DNA of 64,000 nucleotides from the NCBI GenBank assembly GCA_026196495.1, contig JAPHSY010000033.1, positions 140,950 to 204,949 of the forward strand, in the 5' to 3' direction. Position 1 is the stretch's first letter. Each line of letters starts with the position of its first letter. This document shows positions 8,444 to 16,969 of the stretch, one piece after another. The position numbers and the translations under genes are program-made. Origin of the DNA: Magnetovibrio sp. Lineage in GTDB: Bacteria; Pseudomonadota; Alphaproteobacteria; Rhodospirillales; Magnetovibrionaceae. The notes under the pieces were generated by a model. The model saw only the letters and a program-made list of their open reading frames with translations. It did no database searches and was not told the DNA's origin.

Positions 8444-8941
8444 TCAACGATCCTCAGTCGATTTTGGGGTTGGGGCAGGGGCGTCAACGTGCATACCGTC
8501 ACCACGGCGAAATGTCAGTTGTGAACTGGAATGACCGGCGAAGGTGTAAAAGATCGTGATCATCGCGCCTGCGACGGTCATGCCGACACCAAACTCGACA
8601 ACGAAGATGCCCAAGTGCTGAGCACCGTGAACGGTGTCGGCAAGGACGTTGTAGCTTAAGAACTCACCACCCATCAGCATGGTTGCCACACCTGTGCCAC
8701 CGTAGACCAGTACACCCAACGCCAACAGATTGCGGCTCATGGATGCAGAAATCGCTTGGCGGGCGACACGAACACCGAAAATGAGGGCATACAAGATGAA
8801 AGCCACGGCAAAGATAACACCGGCTTGGAAACCACCACCGGGGCCAAAGTCGCCGTGGAATTGAACATAAAATGCAAACAACATAATCAGGGGGATTAGT
8901 AATTTGGCAATGACGCGCAACAGGACCTTTTCGACCATCAT
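8444..8941 (-). CDS. mrpB: Na+/H+ antiporter subunit MrpB
   Basis: This 165-residue membrane protein carries the MnhB family core: an N-terminal helix followed by FYVQFHGDFGPGGGFQAGVI, then FVVEFGVGMTVAGAMITIFYTF near the C-terminus. The G-D-x-x-P-G-G-G-F-Q-x-G motif is diagnostic for the family. A soluble tail of ~30 residues follows the last helix. Its tandem ATGs overlap the stop of the preceding MbhD/E-like gene, with AGGAGG upstream. Confidence 0.92.
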   Translation of the reverse strand: MMVEKVLLRVIAKLLIPLIMLFAFYVQFHGDFGPGGGFQAGVIFAVAFILYALIFGVRVARQAISASMSRNLLALGVLVYGGTGVATMLMGGEFLSYNVLADTVHGAQHLGIFVVEFGVGMTVAGAMITIFYTFAGHSSSQLTFRRGDGMHVDAPAPTPKSTEDR

Positions 8942-9513
8942 GATGGTGTGTCCTCCTGCTCTTGCCGTTCATCTTCTCGACGGCGTCGTGCTTGTGAGGA
9001 ACTGGGCATAAATGTACCCTTCGACCGACCAATAATGACAAGAACGCCAACCGCAGCGGTAAATACAACAGCCGTTTCGCCTAAAGTGTCATAGCCGCGA
9101 TAGCTGGCCAGTACGGATGTGACCATATTGGGGGGACCGACTTCATCGCCAGACTTTTCAATATAGCGATTGGCGACGTGTTGATGGATTGGTGCGTTGA
9201 TGTCGCCATAACGTGGCATATCGAAGGTGCCGTAAACCAGAACACCACCTGTCATTAAAACCAACACAAGTGCCATTAGTGACGGCTTTTTGTGAACCTT
9301 TTCTTTATCTGTGGTCAACGACAAGGTTCCCAACATCAACACGGTGGAAATACCAGCACCAACGGCTGCTTCGGTAAAGGCCACATCAACGGCATCCATC
9401 ACCAAATAAAGTGCGGCGGCAAACAGTGAATAAATGCCCGTCAGCATCACGACGGCAAACAAATTGCGCAGGCGCACCAGCCAAAAGGCGGTAACAGCCA
9501 TAAACAGCAACAA
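8938..9513 (-). CDS. MrpA C-terminal-type subunit (MbhD/MbhE-like, DUF4040)
   Basis: The protein has at least 191 residues. The first ~75 hold the DUF4040/MbhD block (MDAVDVAFTEAAVGAG); later come two more helices and the YRGYDTLGETAVVFTAAVGVLVIIG motif of MbhE/MrpA C-termini. In classical Mrp operons these modules are fused to the large MrpA. Here they form a separate gene and no large MrpA exists, matching the Mbh arrangement. The listed start (TTG 9513) is doubtful because it cuts into the first helix and has no ribosome site; see the findings on an upstream in-frame ATC. A basic, Arg-rich tail closes the protein. Confidence 0.85.
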   Translation of the reverse strand: MLLFMAVTAFWLVRLRNLFAVVMLTGIYSLFAAALYLVMDAVDVAFTEAAVGAGISTVLMLGTLSLTTDKEKVHKKPSLMALVLVLMTGGVLVYGTFDMPRYGDINAPIHQHVANRYIEKSGDEVGPPNMVTSVLASYRGYDTLGETAVVFTAAVGVLVIIGRSKGTFMPSSSQARRRREDERQEQEDTPS

Positions 9514-9524
9514 AGAAATGACGA

Positions 9525-9908
9525 TTACGTGTTCGATGACGTCGTCTCCTGTTTTGCTGTTTTATGTGGCTCATCGGCCTTTGGGCCAGGATTAACACCG
9601 CCGTGGATGGCCGCACGGGCCAAAGCGAAGGTGGTGGTGGGGGATGTGAAGAAGATGAACAGCAATATCAATCCCAGTTTTACAATCACGATCCATTCAT
9701 CAGCCTGAAACATCAAACCGACCAAAATCATGTTGATGCCCATAGTATCGACCATGCCAGCACCGTGCATACGCGAAAAGACGTCAGGAAAGCGTACAAT
9801 CCCCACGGCCCCGACAATGGCGAAAAATGCACCGATGACGATGCAGATCCAACTGATCCAATCAGCAAGAGGTAGTGGGCCCACAGGGGTTTGGAGAAAC
9901 TCAAACAT
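9525..9908 (-). CDS. mrpG: Na+/H+ antiporter subunit MrpG
   Basis: This 127-residue protein has three helices and the MnhG/PhaG block GAVGIVRFPDVFSRMHGAGMVDTMG, the family's signature R-F-P-D-x-x-x-R-x-H-A/G. This is followed by KLGLILLFIFFTSPTTTFALARAA. The tail after residue ~110 is polar. It shares its ATG with the stop of mrpF and is followed by the DUF4040 gene after its stop at 9525. Confidence 0.92.
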   Translation of the reverse strand: MFEFLQTPVGPLPLADWISWICIVIGAFFAIVGAVGIVRFPDVFSRMHGAGMVDTMGINMILVGLMFQADEWIVIVKLGLILLFIFFTSPTTTFALARAAIHGGVNPGPKADEPHKTAKQETTSSNT

Positions 9909-10201
9909 TACACGTCCCCCTCATCCGGGCCATCAATGGGGTGACCCAGGTCACGGAACTTCATGTATTTACTCACAGCAATAGTGGCGATGAAGTTGAT
10001 CAAGCCATAGAGCAGGGCAATGTCCAAGAAATCTGGGCGGCCATCTAAGAAGCCATAGACTGAAATCAGCACAACCGTCAGCGTGCCAGAGACATTTACG
10101 GCCAAGATACGGTCAAATACAGTCGGCCCAATAAAGGCACGAACCATACTCAGCGCCATGGAAACCAGGACGGCAATCGCAGCGACGGCAAACATAGTCA
10201 T
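9908..10201 (-). CDS. mrpF: Na+/H+ antiporter subunit MrpF
   Basis: This 97-residue, three-helix protein has the MnhF/PhaF signature: RAFIGPTVFDRILAVNVSGTLTVVLI followed by DIALLYGLINFIATIAVSKY. GGGGG sits six bases before the ATG at 10201, which overlaps the mrpE stop by four bases. MrpE, F and G are small subunits needed for stable assembly and activity of Mrp complexes. Confidence 0.93.
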   Translation of the reverse strand: MTMFAVAAIAVLVSMALSMVRAFIGPTVFDRILAVNVSGTLTVVLISVYGFLDGRPDFLDIALLYGLINFIATIAVSKYMKFRDLGHPIDGPDEGDV

Positions 10202-10707
10202 GACTTGCCCCCTTTAGGTACAGCGGTTTTTTTCATGCCTTCCATGGCCGTACAACGACGATCCATTTCGCCAGATTCGACACCTTCGCGGGCGGCATCT
10301 GTCAGTGCGTGGATTTCGAAGGAGTTATCCATTTCCATGGTGATGGTCACAGTGCCAGGTGTCAGCGTTATTGAGTTGGCGTAAGTGGTTAGCCCCACGT
10401 CGCTCAATTGCGATGCCTTGGTTTTGAAAATATGTGGCTGTATTTTCATTTTCGGGCTGAGGATGATTTTTGCCACATCCCAGTTGGATTTGATGATTTC
10501 CCACACCAGCCAAGGGAAGTATATAACAGAACGGGGTCCCAAGTGGATTGGGTGGCCTTCGTGATCAACCACATCCATACGGTGCGCAATCCACACGGTA
10601 ACGATAATGGATGCGAGGCCTAGCCCCAATAAAAGAGGCTCGAACATGCCGGAAAGCAGCGCCCATAAAATGGCCAATGCTGCGCCCATGGATATGGCAT
10701 GTAACAC
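10198..10707 (-). CDS. mrpE: Na+/H+ antiporter subunit MrpE
   Basis: The MnhE pattern is clear: an N-terminal helix with AILWALLSG, then IHLGPRSVIYFPWLVWEIIKSNWDVAKIIL and TYANSITLTPGTVTITME. I favour GTG 10707 (169 residues) because GGAG lies nine bases upstream and the distance to the first helix fits MrpE proteins. The frame can be read from a GTG at 10791 (197 residues), but that adds a polar leader and lacks a ribosome site. It is the first gene of the minus-strand antiporter operon, so the operon promoter should lie in the ~170 bp before it. Confidence 0.88.
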   Translation of the reverse strand: MLHAISMGAALAILWALLSGMFEPLLLGLGLASIIVTVWIAHRMDVVDHEGHPIHLGPRSVIYFPWLVWEIIKSNWDVAKIILSPKMKIQPHIFKTKASQLSDVGLTTYANSITLTPGTVTITMEMDNSFEIHALTDAAREGVESGEMDRRCTAMEGMKKTAVPKGGKS

Positions 10708-10878
10708 GTATGAATGCTCCGCGTGATGAATGTCTGGCTCAAGTTGGTTTTGAGAATATGTTGCAGGTGAGCTTGAGGCAACCCCGAACACACGGAAAGT
10801 AGGCAGTTTTCTGGTGATATTTCTCTAAAAGTCATTGTCTAACGACAGAATGGGTAGGGCGGGTTATGATCCTTCGTT

Positions 10879-11394
10879 ATGAGCTTGCTTTTTGTAAGAT
10901 TAATCCTGCTACCCGTTGGGGTGTGTTTTGCGCTTCTCACGCTTTCGGTGTTCGCTTACGCCGAAATCCACGCAGCCATGGCAGCGGATTCGCAAAGCTC
11001 ATCTTTGCGCCTACAGCCGAATTTTACCACAGCACCGCTTTCCATCACGACCCAGGATGGGAAACGCCATGATTTTGAGGTCGAGCTGGCGATAACGCTG
11101 AAAGAACAGCGTCATGGCCTGATGTATCGCAAGCATTTGCCTCAAGACCGGGGCATGTTGTTTGAAAACCGACCACCCAAACGTGCAATTATGTGGATGA
11201 AGAATACCCTCATCCCCCTAGATATGCTGTTTATCCACGCAGATGGGCGGATTGTTTATATGGCTGAAAACACCAAACCCATGTCTGAAAAGTTGATTAA
11301 ATCACCATTTATGGTTCGTTATGTTTTGGAACTGGCGGGCGGGACAGTTGCTCGCTTAGGGCTCAGTTTGGGTGATCGTGTTACTTTAGAGTAA
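10879..11394 (+). CDS. DUF192-family exported protein
   Basis: This 171-residue protein begins with a hydrophobic signal or anchor (residues ~3-30, ending AYAEIHAAMA). The DUF192 domain follows from ~55 onward: HGLMYRKHLPQDRGMLFENRPPKRAIMWMKNTLIPLDMLFI. This is the family's M-x-x-R-x-x-L-x-x-x-x-G-M-L-F and W-M-K-N-T-x-x-P-L-D-M motif pair. The domain is periplasmic and its biochemical role is not established. It is divergent from the antiporter operon and precedes the tRNA-Pro gene. Confidence 0.88.
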   Translation: MSLLFVRLILLPVGVCFALLTLSVFAYAEIHAAMAADSQSSSLRLQPNFTTAPLSITTQDGKRHDFEVELAITLKEQRHGLMYRKHLPQDRGMLFENRPPKRAIMWMKNTLIPLDMLFIHADGRIVYMAENTKPMSEKLIKSPFMVRYVLELAGGTVARLGLSLGDRVTLE

Positions 11395-11450
11395 CGATTT
11401 GCGTTTTAGGGCTTGCGTAAACTTGGGCGAGGACTTAAGAAACCCTCAGT

Positions 11451-11530
<80 letters not shown>

Positions 11531-11576
11531 CATCAAGTCTGCCCCTCTGGGGGCTGCTGGATTGAGGATTAAGACG

Positions 11577-11873
11577 ATGGCAACAGCACGCATTTATCGC
11601 CCTGCACGCAATGCAATGCAGTCGGGCAACCCCACCAAAGCCAAATGGGTTGTTGAATATGCGCCGTCTGAAGCCAAAACGCTTGATCCTCTCATGGGGT
11701 GGGTTGGTTCTGGCGATACCCAAGCTCAAGTCAAACTGCGCTTCGATTCTCAAGAAGATGCTGTTGCCTATGCTGAACGCGTAGGCTTGGACGCCCAAGT
11801 GATCGCAGCGAAAGAGCCAAAACTCATTACCAAATCCTACGCCGACAAATTTGCTTTTGATAGAGTGCGCTAA
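11577..11873 (+). CDS. NDUFS4-type accessory subunit of NADH dehydrogenase
   Basis: This 98-residue protein matches the ETC complex I conserved region of the 18-kDa subunit (NDUFS4). It begins [14 protein letters not shown] and continues WVVEYAP, then [34 protein letters not shown]. The bacterial family is largely alphaproteobacterial, reflecting the mitochondrial link, and stabilises the NADH-oxidising arm of complex I. ATG 11577 is chosen because the frame upstream runs through the tRNA-Pro gene. It lies between two tRNA genes and away from any nuo operon in this window. Confidence 0.9.
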   Translation: MATARIYRPARNAMQSGNPTKAKWVVEYAPSEAKTLDPLMGWVGSGDTQAQVKLRFDSQEDAVAYAERVGLDAQVIAAKEPKLITKSYADKFAFDRVR

Positions 11874-11913
11874 CGCGCTTAAGCCCCACTATCAAACGAT
11901 CGGGGCGCACAAC

Positions 11914-11990
11914 GGCCCCGTAGCTCAGCTGGATAGAGCACCAGATTTCTAATCTGACGGTCACAGGTTCGAATCCTGTCGGGGTCGCCA
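11914..11990 (+). tRNA. tRNA-Arg (UCU)
   Basis: This is a 77-nt cloverleaf. The acceptor stem GGCCCCG pairs with CGGGGTC (one G-T pair), and CCA is encoded. The anticodon arm CCAGATTTCTAATCTG presents anticodon TCT, reading AGA. The D arm contains AGCTCAGCTGGATAGAGC, and the T arm has GGTTCGAATCC. It lies 40 bp after the NDUFS4-type gene. Confidence 0.96.
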
Positions 11991-12090
11991 TTTCCCCTAC
12001 AAACATTTCAAAACTCAGCGGTGCTTATTTCGTTTGACGCCCTGTACTTTTGCACCTTCTGTGTAGAGGGGATAAACGAGAAAGTGCGAT

Positions 12091-12864
12091 ATGATACTTG
12101 AATTACTGCTCTTATTTGTTGCCGGTTTTTTTGGGGGCATATTGAACTCCATCGCCGGGGGCGGCACGTTTATTACATTTCCTGCCTTGTTGTTTGTTGG
12201 TGTGCCACCGATCAGTGCCAACGCAACCAACACTTTTGCATCCTGTTCGGGCTATCTCAGTGGAACTTATGCGTTTCGCAAGGATTTGCAGGAACACAAG
12301 CACGAACTGCCTAAGTTTATTGTCGTTAGCCTCATTGGGGGCATTTTGGGGGCATGGTTGCTGTTGCAAACGCCAGAGGCTGTGTTTCAAGAAATCATTC
12401 CCTGGCTTTTGTTATTTGCCACCGTCTTGTTTACTTTTGGTACGCGCCTAAACGAGGGCCTCAGAAAACTCACGTCACGTCATAAACATGCCACCAAAGT
12501 CGGGGCCGTATTGGCATTGGTTTTACTGATGGGGGTTTGTGTCTATGGTGGCTTTTTCAATGCCGGTTTGGGGATTATCTCGCTTAGCTACTTGGCTGTA
12601 GCCGGTTATACCAACATCAATGCTATGAATGGCTTGAAGTTGCTGATTTCGTCATGCGTATCTTTGATCGCCATTGTTCTTTTTGCATATAACGACACCA
12701 TTGCATGGATTCCTGGGATGGCTGTGTTGGTGGGAAGTTTGGTAGGCGGGTATATGGCTGCGCTGATTTCGCGTCAACTACCTCAAATATATGTGAGGGG
12801 ATTTGTGGTGTTGGTGAGCATTTCAATAACCACTTATTTTTTCTGTGATTTTTACGCAATTTAG
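12091..12864 (+). CDS. TSUP-family sulfite exporter TauE/SafE-like permease
   Basis: This 257-residue protein has about eight membrane segments. The duplicated TSUP motif is visible: GGILNSIAGGGTFITFPALLFVGVPPISANATNTFA in the first half and GGFFNAGLGIISLSYLAVAGYTNINAMNGLKLLISS in the second. TSUP members export sulfite, sulfoacetate or other organosulfur anions, or import similar compounds; the substrate is not predictable here. It stands alone between the tRNA-Arg gene and a receiver-domain gene. Confidence 0.88.
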   Translation: MILELLLLFVAGFFGGILNSIAGGGTFITFPALLFVGVPPISANATNTFASCSGYLSGTYAFRKDLQEHKHELPKFIVVSLIGGILGAWLLLQTPEAVFQEIIPWLLLFATVLFTFGTRLNEGLRKLTSRHKHATKVGAVLALVLLMGVCVYGGFFNAGLGIISLSYLAVAGYTNINAMNGLKLLISSCVSLIAIVLFAYNDTIAWIPGMAVLVGSLVGGYMAALISRQLPQIYVRGFVVLVSISITTYFFCDFYAI

Positions 12865-13025
12865 AATTGAATTTATCGTTAAGATTAGTGCTTTGCACAG
12901 AACGCTTATTTGCATCATCCATCTGTACGATACCCGGAATGATCGTGGTTCGTTAGAATTATAGTTGAGGGAACAATGCTGTATCCAGTGTTGGATACGA
13001 AAGCTAATAGGAGTCAGTGCTCACC

Positions 13026-13421
13026 ATGTGCCGTGTCTTGGTTATCGATGATGATAAGTTTGTTCGCACGTCCATCTGTGCTGTTTTGCAAGGAGCAGGG
13101 CATGAGGTGGAAGATACAGGTGATGCAGATACAGGGATCGGCTATCAGCATGAGGCACCGTTTGATTTGGTCATTGTTGATTTGGTGATGCCGCAAAAAG
13201 AAGGCCTGGAAACCATTCGTGAGCTCAAAGGGGAATACCCAGACCTACCCATCATTGCGATATCCGGCGGTGGCGACATTGTGCGTAAAAACTTTACTCA
13301 GGTGGCAGAGCTTTTTGGCGCGTCTGCGACCTTGGAAAAGCCTTTCGGTGGTGATGAATTGCTCTCTGTTTTGGCAAAAGCCGTGAATTGCAACGCCCCA
13401 TCCACAGACAACGCGGCCTAG
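13026..13421 (+). CDS. Single-domain response regulator (CheY-like)
   Basis: This protein of ~131 residues consists of one receiver domain without an output domain. The acidic pocket is Asp8-Asp9-Asp10, the phospho-acceptor is Asp52 (VIVDLVMP), the switch position is the Ser in AISGGG, and the conserved Lys is in LEKPF. AGGAG lies 12 bases before ATG 13026 and only three before an in-frame GTG at 13017, so either start is possible. No kinase gene is adjacent. It resembles the receiver at 59974-60339 in its AEL(F/I)GAxAxLEKP segment, so the two are likely paralogues. Confidence 0.88.
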   Translation: MCRVLVIDDDKFVRTSICAVLQGAGHEVEDTGDADTGIGYQHEAPFDLVIVDLVMPQKEGLETIRELKGEYPDLPIIAISGGGDIVRKNFTQVAELFGASATLEKPFGGDELLSVLAKAVNCNAPSTDNAA

Positions 13422-13461
13422 TTTCCTCTAAGCCGCGCTATTCAATGCCTGAGTATGTTTA

Positions 13462-14850
13462 CTACTTACATGCTGGGCGTGCCATCACATAGCCATAACC
13501 ATAAACCGAATCTTTACCGGGTTTGCCCAAATCTCGGGTGGTTTTGCTGAGTGTTTTGCGCAAATCAGTAGCGGTTGGTGTTTTGCCTGCCTTGCTGAGA
13601 ATTGCTGCCATCGCCGTAATGTAAGGTGTGGCAAAAGAAGTCCCACTTTGGGCTTTGCCGCCACCGCCGGGTTGGGCTGTGTATATGCCAACACCTGGGG
13701 CTGCAAAGTCCACGTACTTGCCTTGGTTGGCGTGTGAGTAAATCAATTCAGTACCCTTGGTTGCCGTTACGGCAACGACATGTTCGTAAGCGGCGGGGTA
13801 GGCTGGTTTGTCGTTACGTCCCCAGTTGCCCACAGCAGCGATCATCAACAAGTTTGCGCGTTTGGCCAAATCGAAGGCTTTGCGCACCACTTTGTTGTCA
13901 CCGCCGGCAATGGATAGGTTCACCGCGTGGACATTCTTGGTGGCAAGCCAGTCTATGGATTTCATCAACCCCACGGCGGAACCGACTTTTTTGCCTTTTT
14001 CGTTTATTTCAAACATATTGGCGGCGTACAAGGAAGCACCGGGTAGCAATCCACCCCATTCCACATTACCCACCAACATCGACGCAACAGCCGTGCCGTG
14101 TTGTTTCGGGCCGGGTTTGCGACCAGATTTGGTGAAGGCTTTGTATTCGACTTTTTGCCCAACAAGGGCAGGGTGTTGTGTGTCTACTCCACTGTCAATT
14201 TGCCCCAAGATTAGACCTTTACCGCAAGACGGCGACAATTTGTGCCAACCCGCCATAAGGCGGGCGTTGGAGCCTGCAGTTCCCGGTGACAATGCACTTG
14301 CTTCGAATTGATGGTTGGCGTCAATGGTTACACCCGGCAGGATCGTCCCCAGTTTTTTGACGGCATCAGGAACGGACATTCTTGGCGGTGTTGAGACGCG
14401 AACAACTTTCAGGCCCAACTTGCCAAGACTAATGTGCTCTTTTACTTGAAAACCAGCAGGACGAATTCGGTCTTCAAAATCAGCAGGTGGGGCAGCAATG
14501 ATGACCTCGCCTGGTTCGTAAGCTCTGTCTGGATTAAAAGTTGAACGTTGCCCTTCATAAGCTTTGAAGCTGTCGCGGACATCTGGTGGTAATGCCATCG
14601 TCGACATTGATGCGGTTTGCATGTCTGTCGCTTTTGTTGAATTGACTTGAGCTGTAACCGTCTTTTTTGGCTTTTCAGGTTCGGTGAGATACGTAAATAA
14701 ACCAACCCCACCAACAAGGATAACAACAACGGCCCCTAGACCGCCCATAATGGTGGTCAGCGTTTTGGTGTCAGAATCCATCTTCTTGTGTTTTTTCTTT
14801 TTCTTTTTGCCAACTGCCGGCATTTTTTTTGCTGTTGCTTTCGCGACCAT
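13462..14850 (-). CDS. Membrane-anchored subtilisin-like serine protease (S8)
   Basis: From ATG 14850 the protein has 462 residues. Residues 1-30 are extremely Lys-rich and a single membrane helix spans ~35-55, leaving a large periplasmic part (N-in topology by the positive-inside rule). The S8 catalytic triad is intact: Asp219 in GQIDSGVD, His251 in QHGTAVASML and Ser405 in SGTSFATPY, with GNWG as oxyanion-hole region. A region of ~150 residues between helix and catalytic domain may act as prodomain or inhibitor. A TTG at 14871 is an alternative start. Its substrate is unknown. Confidence 0.9.
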   Translation of the reverse strand: MVAKATAKKMPAVGKKKKKKHKKMDSDTKTLTTIMGGLGAVVVILVGGVGLFTYLTEPEKPKKTVTAQVNSTKATDMQTASMSTMALPPDVRDSFKAYEGQRSTFNPDRAYEPGEVIIAAPPADFEDRIRPAGFQVKEHISLGKLGLKVVRVSTPPRMSVPDAVKKLGTILPGVTIDANHQFEASALSPGTAGSNARLMAGWHKLSPSCGKGLILGQIDSGVDTQHPALVGQKVEYKAFTKSGRKPGPKQHGTAVASMLVGNVEWGGLLPGASLYAANMFEINEKGKKVGSAVGLMKSIDWLATKNVHAVNLSIAGGDNKVVRKAFDLAKRANLLMIAAVGNWGRNDKPAYPAAYEHVVAVTATKGTELIYSHANQGKYVDFAAPGVGIYTAQPGGGGKAQSGTSFATPYITAMAAILSKAGKTPTATDLRKTLSKTTRDLGKPGKDSVYGYGYVMARPACK

Positions 14851-15116
14851 AGCCCTGTTATCCGTTCTCAATTCTTATTCTTGAAGTACATTTGGTGCAG
14901 GTTTAGAAAAAAACGTTACAGCATAACAATACCAACACACGTTATCATTTTGAGCTTTTGAAAAGCACTAAATGGGCCGTGTGCTATGGTTCGAATCACG
15001 CTGTATTTATAATCTGATTATCGCCGATAAGCTTTGATCACACCATTCCACAGAGGGACTGTATGTTTCATCCGTTTGGATTAGTTCTAAAAAATATATG
15101 GTGAGCAAATAATGGA

Positions 15117-16268
15117 TTACGAGCGTTTCGTGCCGCGTCCGTGCCCCCCCAGACTATGCCGGTCAATTGCAACTGACTTGATCATCGCCCAAACTGTAAC
15201 GCCATTTTGTAAGTTCATGTCTTGCAAGGATTTTTTGGTGATGCGTGCCAAAATGGTTTGGTCTTGGGGTTGATCTGTATTGGCAGGGGTTCCCTGAACT
15301 TTGATTGCGACCGTGGCATGGGGGCCATCATCTTGATCAATTTCATGAATTTGACCTGGAACCATGTTGAGAACAGAGGTTCCTTGGGGGCGTTCCAAGG
15401 CCAAAGATACATCCCGTGCGCGTACGCGAAGGCGAATGGCAGTATCGGGTGTAATGGGGACTGCGGGAACGAACAGGTTATGTCCCAGCAAGTTCAATTG
15501 CGTTAGATTTAGGTCCGTTAGATGCTCTGACACTATTGGTGTGAGTACGGCGCCAGCTTCGTATCGCCCAGTGATGGGGCTGAGGTCAATACGGCTCATC
15601 AACGCTTCAACCGTACCTTGGGCAGCAACGTGACCTTCGGAAATCAGCACCAAGCTGTCTGACAGGCGGACCACTTCCTCAACCGCATGCGAGACATAGA
15701 TAATCGGCAGTGCAAATTCCTGAGCCAGATTTTCGATGAAAGGCAAAATTTCGCTTTTACGGGCTGCATCCAAGGATGCCAAAGGTTCATCCATGAGCAG
15801 TACAGCCGGGTTGCTGAGCAAGGCACGGCCGATGGCGACGCGTTGTTTTTCTCCGCCAGATAGCTTCAGCGGTTTGCGTGTCAATAAGTTTTCCAGGCCT
15901 AAAAGAGTGACCACAGCATCGAATTGTGGTTGACGTTGGTCTGCTTCCATACGTCCCAGGCCATAACTGAGGTTCTGGCGCACATTCATGTGTGGAAATA
16001 GGCGGGCATCTTGGAACACGTAGCCAATGTTGCGGTTTTCTGGGGCTCGGTTGATATTTTGGCTACTGTCGAATAGGACCTCTTCCCCGATGGTGATGCG
16101 TCCGCTGTCGGGCTGAACCAACCCGGCAATCATGGAAATAATGGAACTTTTCCCTGCACCTGACTTGCCAAATAATGTTGTGATGCCCGGTTGGGCCTCA
16201 ATCTTGGCTTTGATGCCAAAGTCCCCAGCTTTGTGCCGAATATCAATTTTAAGTGTGTTTTCGATCAT
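15117..16268 (-). CDS. modC: Molybdate ABC transporter ATP-binding protein ModC
   Basis: This 383-residue ATPase has a Walker A GKSGAGKSS, signature LSGGEKQRVAIGRAL and Walker B VLLMDEPLASLD. A C-terminal Mop/TOBE-type region follows (about 290-365), which ModC uses to bind oxyanion or interact with the pump. It would energise molybdate uptake through ModB. Its ATG overlaps the modB stop by four bases. About 265 bp without a gene separate its end from the protease gene. Confidence 0.93.
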   Translation of the reverse strand: MIENTLKIDIRHKAGDFGIKAKIEAQPGITTLFGKSGAGKSSIISMIAGLVQPDSGRITIGEEVLFDSSQNINRAPENRNIGYVFQDARLFPHMNVRQNLSYGLGRMEADQRQPQFDAVVTLLGLENLLTRKPLKLSGGEKQRVAIGRALLSNPAVLLMDEPLASLDAARKSEILPFIENLAQEFALPIIYVSHAVEEVVRLSDSLVLISEGHVAAQGTVEALMSRIDLSPITGRYEAGAVLTPIVSEHLTDLNLTQLNLLGHNLFVPAVPITPDTAIRLRVRARDVSLALERPQGTSVLNMVPGQIHEIDQDDGPHATVAIKVQGTPANTDQPQDQTILARITKKSLQDMNLQNGVTVWAMIKSVAIDRHSLGGHGRGTKRS

Positions 16269-16969
16269 GCCGCGTCCTCTCCTGTGAGATGACGGGCTCT
16301 GCGTGCCAAATATTCGCTGGCCATCAAAGCAATCAAGGCAACACCAACCGATAATACGGCGAGGCGCAGGGCGCTGGCTTCACCGCCTGGAACTTGGGTG
16401 AAGTTGTACAATGCCAACGGCAGGGTTTGGGTGGCGCCGGGAATATTAGACACAAACGTGATGGTGGCGCCAAATTCGCCCAATGCCCGGGCAAAGGCCA
16501 ACACTAACCCGGTCACAATGCCGGGCAACATTAACGGCAGGGTGATGGTGAAAAACACCCGAAAAGGATTGGCACCTAATGTACGTGCGGCTTGTTCAAG
16601 CCCGGGGTCCTGGCTTTCCAGGCTCAGGCGCATGGCACGTACCATTAAGGGAAATGCCATCACTGCGGCGGCAATGGCGGCGCCCTTCCAATTAAATGCG
16701 AAACTCAGTCCAAAAACGTCATAAGCCCAAGCCCCGATCATTCCAGTGCGACCAAAGGTGACCAACAAGGCATAGCCAACCACTACGGGCGGTACCACCA
16801 AGGGCAGATGCACCACAGCGTTCAAAAGCCCATGGCCGAAAAAGCGTTTGCGCGCCAGGAGCCAAGCAACACCAAGCCCCAAAGGAAGGCTGGCAAAGCT
16901 TGCCCACAGCCCCACTTTGAGGCTGAGGCTCAGGGCTTGCCATTCCATGGGACTAATGGACCAGTTCAC
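16265..16969 (-). CDS. modB: Molybdate ABC transporter permease ModB
   Basis: This 234-residue permease has five to six helices and the binding-protein-dependent transport motif LEQAARTLGANPFRVFFTITLPLMLPGI, which docks on the ATPase. ModB is the single permease of molybdate systems and works as a homodimer. It starts at a GTG that overlaps the modA stop (GTGA), indicating translational coupling. The order modA-modB-modC is canonical. Confidence 0.93.
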   Translation of the reverse strand: MNWSISPMEWQALSLSLKVGLWASFASLPLGLGVAWLLARKRFFGHGLLNAVVHLPLVVPPVVVGYALLVTFGRTGMIGAWAYDVFGLSFAFNWKGAAIAAAVMAFPLMVRAMRLSLESQDPGLEQAARTLGANPFRVFFTITLPLMLPGIVTGLVLAFARALGEFGATITFVSNIPGATQTLPLALYNFTQVPGGEASALRLAVLSVGVALIALMASEYLARRARHLTGEDAA

